This document shows positions 60,201 to 64,000 of a stretch of 64,000 nt of DNA, one piece after another (position 1 is the first letter of the stretch; each line of letters starts with the position of its first letter). A program made the position numbers and the translations under genes. Under the pieces are notes generated by a model. The model saw nothing but the letters and a program-made list of their open reading frames with translations. It had not been told where the DNA came from and ran no database searches. Source of the stretch: Sordariomycetes sp. S80-01Y (Eukaryota > Ascomycota > Sordariomycetes); NCBI GenBank assembly GCA_037042185.1, contig JAXQJY010000027.1:1116001-1180000 (forward strand). Reading direction: 5' to 3'.

Positions 60201-60399
60201 ATTTCCAAATGCTTCCCTTTTGGATTGAGAAAGCTGAGCTAGGAGTGATCGTACTATTGCATCGCATGAGGAACGACCTTAACCGGGTGTATTGCTTGAT
60301 CCAAAGTGAGTCCGGCTGTTCTCGACGCCAATATACCATAATGTGGGCGAAGCCTCTATTAACGAAAGTGACTCTTGTCCACACTAGTTCTACCTTTCC
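57267..60399. other. Gene-poor 3.1-kb interval
   Basis: The left end is the promoter of the Nep1-like gene. No ORF here has a convincing start, splice pattern or family signature on either strand. No mobile-element hallmark was recognised. Confidence 0.4.
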
Positions 60400-60788
60400 T
60401 CATGGCTGTTTGCTCTGAGCTAAATCGTGCATGTCCCCCTCTGCGCCGACCTTGAAACCCTCCTGCTGCCTAGCTGCCCCTTTCTTCTCAGTTTCGGGGT
60501 TAGTAGTATCTGGCTGATTCAGAATGTCATCCACCCGGCTTGTGAGCCCCTTTTGACCCTTGCCGGCATCAATGTTCTGTCCGAGGTCCCTGTCAACTAT
60601 TCCACCACTGGTGTCTTTGTTCTCATCGATGATGTTCCTGTCAACATATTAGTCAGACTCTTCGAGCAAAAGCTGAAAAAAACCTACTGTGCTTGACCGT
60701 GTTGATTTCCATCCAGAGGGGTTTGCTCCACCCCACGGTTAGAAGGATGACCGCCGGGAGCAGAATCGGTTGGGGCGGTGCCAGACAT
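60400..60788 (-). CDS. Small hydrophilic protein of unknown function
   Basis: Two exons on the minus strand, 60788-60688 and 60637-60400, joined across a 50-nt intron (GTAGGT donor, CTGACTAAT branch, CAG acceptor) give 112 aa. Only part of this shows up as an open frame, because exon 2 has no early ATG. The product is free of long hydrophobic stretches. It has a Gly/Pro/Ser/Thr N-terminus (MSGTAPTDSAPGGHPSN) and a charged repeat-like core (NIIDENKDTSGGIVDRDLGQ, NIDAGKGQKGLTSRVDDIL). Such composition is typical of stress- or conidiation-associated hydrophilins, but no named family is recognised. Correct phase, branch site and codon-like composition support a real gene. Confidence 0.6.
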
Positions 60789-61124
60789 GGTAGTTGATGT
60801 TGGCGAATGATATAGTGACTTGATGATGTATATTGATTGATAAGAAGGCGAAAGTTGTTGTTTGAATGATGTTTAATAAACTTACTGTCTGAGCTATCGA
60901 ATCGTCCGCTATGCGACTGCCTTGGTTTCATCATAGATACGTCATCATCAGTCGTCTTGCAACAGATATCTTAAACAGTATACATTCAGAATAACCAAGC
61001 CGAGAATGTCCTCGATAAACTTTGAGAGATATTGTATTCCGCTGCCCAATGCCTTCTATAGCTCCAACTCACTCTTCCGTTCGAACTCTGTTCTATGAAG
61101 GCCTAGATCCCGGTCGCCATTACT
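60789..61124. other. Intergenic region
   Basis: A 336-nt spacer between the small hydrophilic gene (minus) and the GH88 3' end (minus). It is AT-richer than its surroundings and holds the promoter of the small gene. Confidence 0.45.
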
Positions 61125-62691
61125 TCACGTTAACCCCATCCGCAGCAATCGGTTGCCAAACTCGATCAAATAATAATCGGCGTACACCAGACCATGATCA
61201 AAGATCTGCATATACCCCAGCTCGTTGTTCGCCGCAGTCGCGTTCTTCAGAATTGCATCAAATCGCCTTCCGTTATCAACATCGACCCCGACGTATTCTC
61301 CCTCCGGGCCCATGATCAACCTCTGTTTTTCGGTAGCCAGTGATAGAGCGAGAGTGTCCTGGATAATACGTTTTGCGGCTTCGATGTATCGGGATGCCAA
61401 CTGATACTGGCCTCGACCAGTCATAGCTTGAGCAATGACAAGCATGCCGTTAGCAGCGCAGGTTCCAGCCGAAGTATCTCGGAGGGGCAAGCCTTCCTTG
61501 GCCAAAGGTGCGTCAAAATCCCAGAGAGGAACATATCTCCCAGCCTTCTGCTGGCTGGCATGGGCACCCGCCTTACCAACCTCAACTTCTACCTCTGGAG
61601 GAGCGGTCTCCATCCGCAAGAGGAAATACTCGGCAAGGCCACAGGCAGCATCCAAGAAGGCGTCTATGCCCGTCCACATGTATGTTTGGGCATATCCTAG
61701 GATCCCCCACGCTTGACCACGAGACCAAGTGGATGAGTCACGGTAGCCTTGGCAGGTCCTTTGCTCCTTGATATAGCCCGACTGTGTGTCAAAAACTACC
61801 ATGTGGAAGGTGCTGTATAACATCTTGGAGTACCCTTTCCGTTTACGGGCAGGTTCTGGCCTGAGGTGAGACTCAAGGAGCCGCTTGGCGTGGGTTGTTG
61901 CTGTGTCCGCGAGCCATGCTTGACCAGAATGCGCTGCCGCGTAGTACAGGAGATCTAGGTTGCACATCGAGTCAATTATGACGATGCAACTTTCTTCCAT
62001 ATCGGTGATATGTGGCGCTCTAGACCAGACCATCTCATCCCAAGACCTGATGACGCTTGGTGCGGGCACAAATCGTGTATGTAGATTGGATGCGGCAGTG
62101 AGGATTGTTTGCAATGCTGCCTTGTCGTGGAACATCTCCCATCTTGGTCTCATGTGTGGCAGCATGATAAACCCCAAATCGTGTGTGTTAGTGAGTCGAG
62201 CCTCACCGTGTATTGGATCGGACCATGCTTTCCCCAGTACTTCCAATTGGTGTCTTAGAGTAGAAACCAGTTTGCCGCTCGTATCATCCGTCTTCATAAT
62301 TTGAGGGTACTTGATGAGCCTTTCAAGGAGAGAATAGATGCAGCCTGGAAAGAAGCCGCAGGTCCAGAAGTCGATGTTCTTGAACGCATATCGTCCAGCT
62401 TTCGGGCCTAATTGAGGAACAATGTCGGGAAATTGTGTTGGAGGGTTCTGATATAAGATAAGTATATTTCATTGGGGCTTAACGATTTGATCGCGTCGCT
62501 GAAAAAGGTTGACGTACGTTGTTGAGAAGAAGATCTGTTGCAGACCTGAGAATTTTGGCTGTGACGTTCTCTGAGAATAGCTCAGCCGTCTCGTCAAAAT
62601 GTCTCGGAGGATCAGAAATGCCATAAGGGAAGCCGTTCAGAACACTGTTGTCCAGCCTTTCGGCCGGCTTCTCGTGGTCAATGCTTCCCAT
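61125..62691 (-). CDS. Glycoside hydrolase family 88, unsaturated glucuronyl hydrolase
   Basis: Hydrolyses unsaturated glucuronyl (4-deoxy-hex-4-enuronosyl) residues left by polysaccharide lyases. Minus-strand exons 62691-62518 and 62447-61125 (498 aa). The (alpha/alpha)6 barrel is recognisable: NIDFWTCGFFPGCIYSLLERL, THDLGFIMLPHMRPRWE with a catalytic-type Asp, ESCIVIIDSMCNLDLLYYAA, the QGYRDSSTWSRGQAWGILGY signature, and LWDFDAPLAKEGLPLRDTSA. No signal peptide is apparent, so it probably acts on imported oligosaccharides in the cytosol. It is divergent from the GH2 gene across 512 nt. Confidence 0.92.
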
Positions 62692-63203
62692 AGTTCTTTC
62701 TGGAAGCGACGCTTGAACGAGGAGTGTAGAAACGCTTAGAAGATGTTTGAACTGCTGAGTTCGACTGGAAACTATACTAATGGGGATTGGTACATGATCC
62801 CCTTGCGTACGTGGTTTTTCCCCATCGTACTCTCAGTGGGGGGGTTTACTATCTTGCGGGGCCCCATGACCGCGATGTCTCTAATCCGCGGCACCCAACG
62901 AGGTGACGCACCGTCATGTTTGTGGGTAAGTTTGCTGCTTGCTTTTCAATTCCTTACCTTATCCGATATTCAAAGAAACCGCTCATGGATTTTCGGGTTT
63001 GCCATGTCATTGTCCGACGGTTGTCCGGCCGCCCGGCCGAGACCTCTCCGAGAACCCGACAAGGGGAAGGGTGGTGACAACCTCGCATTATTGGCTTGAA
63101 TGAAACGCGATCGACATGAAGGGGGTGATCGGTTGGGGCCTTCAAACTCTCATATCCTACTGTCAATTTAGCCATACCACGCTTTTGAGCCTCATTGCCC
63201 ATC
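62692..63203. promoter_or_regulatory. Divergent promoter region GH88 / GH2
   Basis: 512 nt between two divergently transcribed, functionally related glycosidase genes. It contains GGGG-rich motifs (62838-62862) on the plus strand that could be carbon-catabolite repressor-type sites (SYGGRG core), not verified. Common regulation is inferred from orientation and function. Confidence 0.45.
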
Positions 63204-64000
63204 ATGCTGAAGCCGCAGGCAAACAGCTGCCGCGACCTCGTCTCTCTCGACGGCCTCTGGAACTTCAAGATCTCTCACGCAGAAGATATAAGATCTGATG
63301 AAGCATGGAAGAACAGGATCTCAGCTAAGCTTCAATGTCCCGTGCCTGCCAGCTACAACGACATCTTCGCGGATCGCAAAATCCGGGACCATGTTGGATG
63401 GGTATTTTATCAGAGAGAGGTAACCGTACCTCGACATTTCAACCAAAGATACTTTCTTCGATTTGATGCTGCGACTCATGAAGGCCGAGTCTTTGTGAAC
63501 GACGAATTTGTGGTTGAGCACGTTGGAGGGTATACCCCTTTCGAGGCGGAAATCACAGATCTCGTTGCCCCTGGTCAGAAATTTCGTCTGACTATTGCGG
63601 TAAATAACGTTCTCACATGGCAAACGATTCCTCCTGGGAGGGTCGAGACTCTACCGAACGGAAAAAAAGTTCAACATTACCAGCACGACTTCTTCAATTA
63701 TGCTGGCTTGCATCGGTCTGTGTGGCTGTATAGCATCCCGGATGTGTCTGTCAAGGACATCAGTATCGCGACCAAGGTTGAGGGAGCTGCGGGACTCGTG
63801 GAATACGATATTGTGACTAGCAACCTTCGTCAAAACCATCGACTTAGAGTTTCTCTCATAGACGAAGAAGGCACTTCTGTGGCTTCAGCATCGACCCCGA
63901 CGGGTACTTTAAAAGTTGAATCCGTCAAACTGTGGCAGCCCGGAGCGGCCTATCTCTATCAATTGAGAGCAGAAGTTGTCTCGAGTGAAGACATGAACGA
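63204..64000 (+). CDS. Glycoside hydrolase family 2, beta-glucuronidase-like (3' end beyond window)
   Basis: Open from ATG 63204 to the window end (265 codons seen, incomplete at the C-terminus). Residues 1-265 cover the GH2 sugar-binding domain and the start of the immunoglobulin-like domain: SLDGLWNFKISHAED, CPVPASYNDIFADRKIRDHVGWVFYQREV, RYFLRFDAATHEGRVFVNDEFV, and HDFFNYAGLHRSVWLY, which closely matches the pattern of beta-glucuronidases. No signal peptide is seen, suggesting an intracellular enzyme. The catalytic acid/base and nucleophile lie beyond the window. It is paired divergently with the GH88 gene. Confidence 0.9.
   Translation, partial: MLKPQANSCRDLVSLDGLWNFKISHAEDIRSDEAWKNRISAKLQCPVPASYNDIFADRKIRDHVGWVFYQREVTVPRHFNQRYFLRFDAATHEGRVFVNDEFVVEHVGGYTPFEAEITDLVAPGQKFRLTIAVNNVLTWQTIPPGRVETLPNGKKVQHYQHDFFNYAGLHRSVWLYSIPDVSVKDISIATKVEGAAGLVEYDIVTSNLRQNHRLRVSLIDEEGTSVASASTPTGTLKVESVKLWQPGAAYLYQLRAEVVSSEDMN

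Overview
The window is nuclear DNA of a filamentous ascomycete (Pezizomycotina, probably Sordariomycetes). Genes have short introns, mostly 45-90 nt, with GT(A/G)AGT-like donors, CTAAC-type branch sites and (C/T)AG acceptors. Several products are typical of the group: a two-domain ATP sulfurylase, a long-tailed N-terminal amidase, an APC5-CIA30 pair, a Nep1-like protein, and paired GH88/GH2 enzymes. Most genes here are multi-exon, so exon coordinates are given inside each entry; start and end mark the coding span including introns.

Layout. 0.9-10 kb: protein N-terminal amidase (NTA1), anaphase-promoting complex subunit APC5, complex I assembly factor CIA30, and an MBA1/mL45-type mitochondrial ribosome receptor. 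10-16 kb: a sodium:solute symporter of the urea-permease type and a three-RRM RNA-binding protein, both on the minus strand. 16-28.7 kb: a gene-poor stretch with only an F-box protein, a class III aminotransferase and a small Dabb-domain protein. 28.7-40 kb: EOS1, eIF1 (SUI1), TRM44, a doubtful coiled-coil ORF, a large RS-rich protein of unknown function, and MET3. 40-44.3 kb: gene-poor, with one weak small-gene candidate. 44.3-56.2 kb: a housekeeping block with GDT1, a DCAF11-like WD40 protein, SEC61 gamma (SSS1), a glycine-rich RRM protein, a SET-domain methyltransferase and an acetoacetate-decarboxylase-like protein. 56.4-64 kb: accessory genes, namely a Nep1-like protein, a small hydrophilic protein pieced together from two short exons, a GH88 unsaturated glucuronyl hydrolase and, divergent from it, a GH2 beta-glucuronidase running off the right edge.

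How the genes fit together. Most of the housekeeping genes are functionally unrelated neighbours. Two groupings carry meaning. APC5 beside CIA30 is a pairing known from the flanks of the mating-type locus in many Pezizomycotina, although no MAT gene is visible here. The GH88-GH2 divergent pair looks like a small catabolic unit for glucuronate-containing glycans. No clearly new multi-gene system was recognised. The oddest single observations are an in-frame TAG (or 30-nt intron) in the three-RRM gene, a perfect 24-bp palindrome inside MET3 intron 1, and the compact glucuronide-degradation pair.
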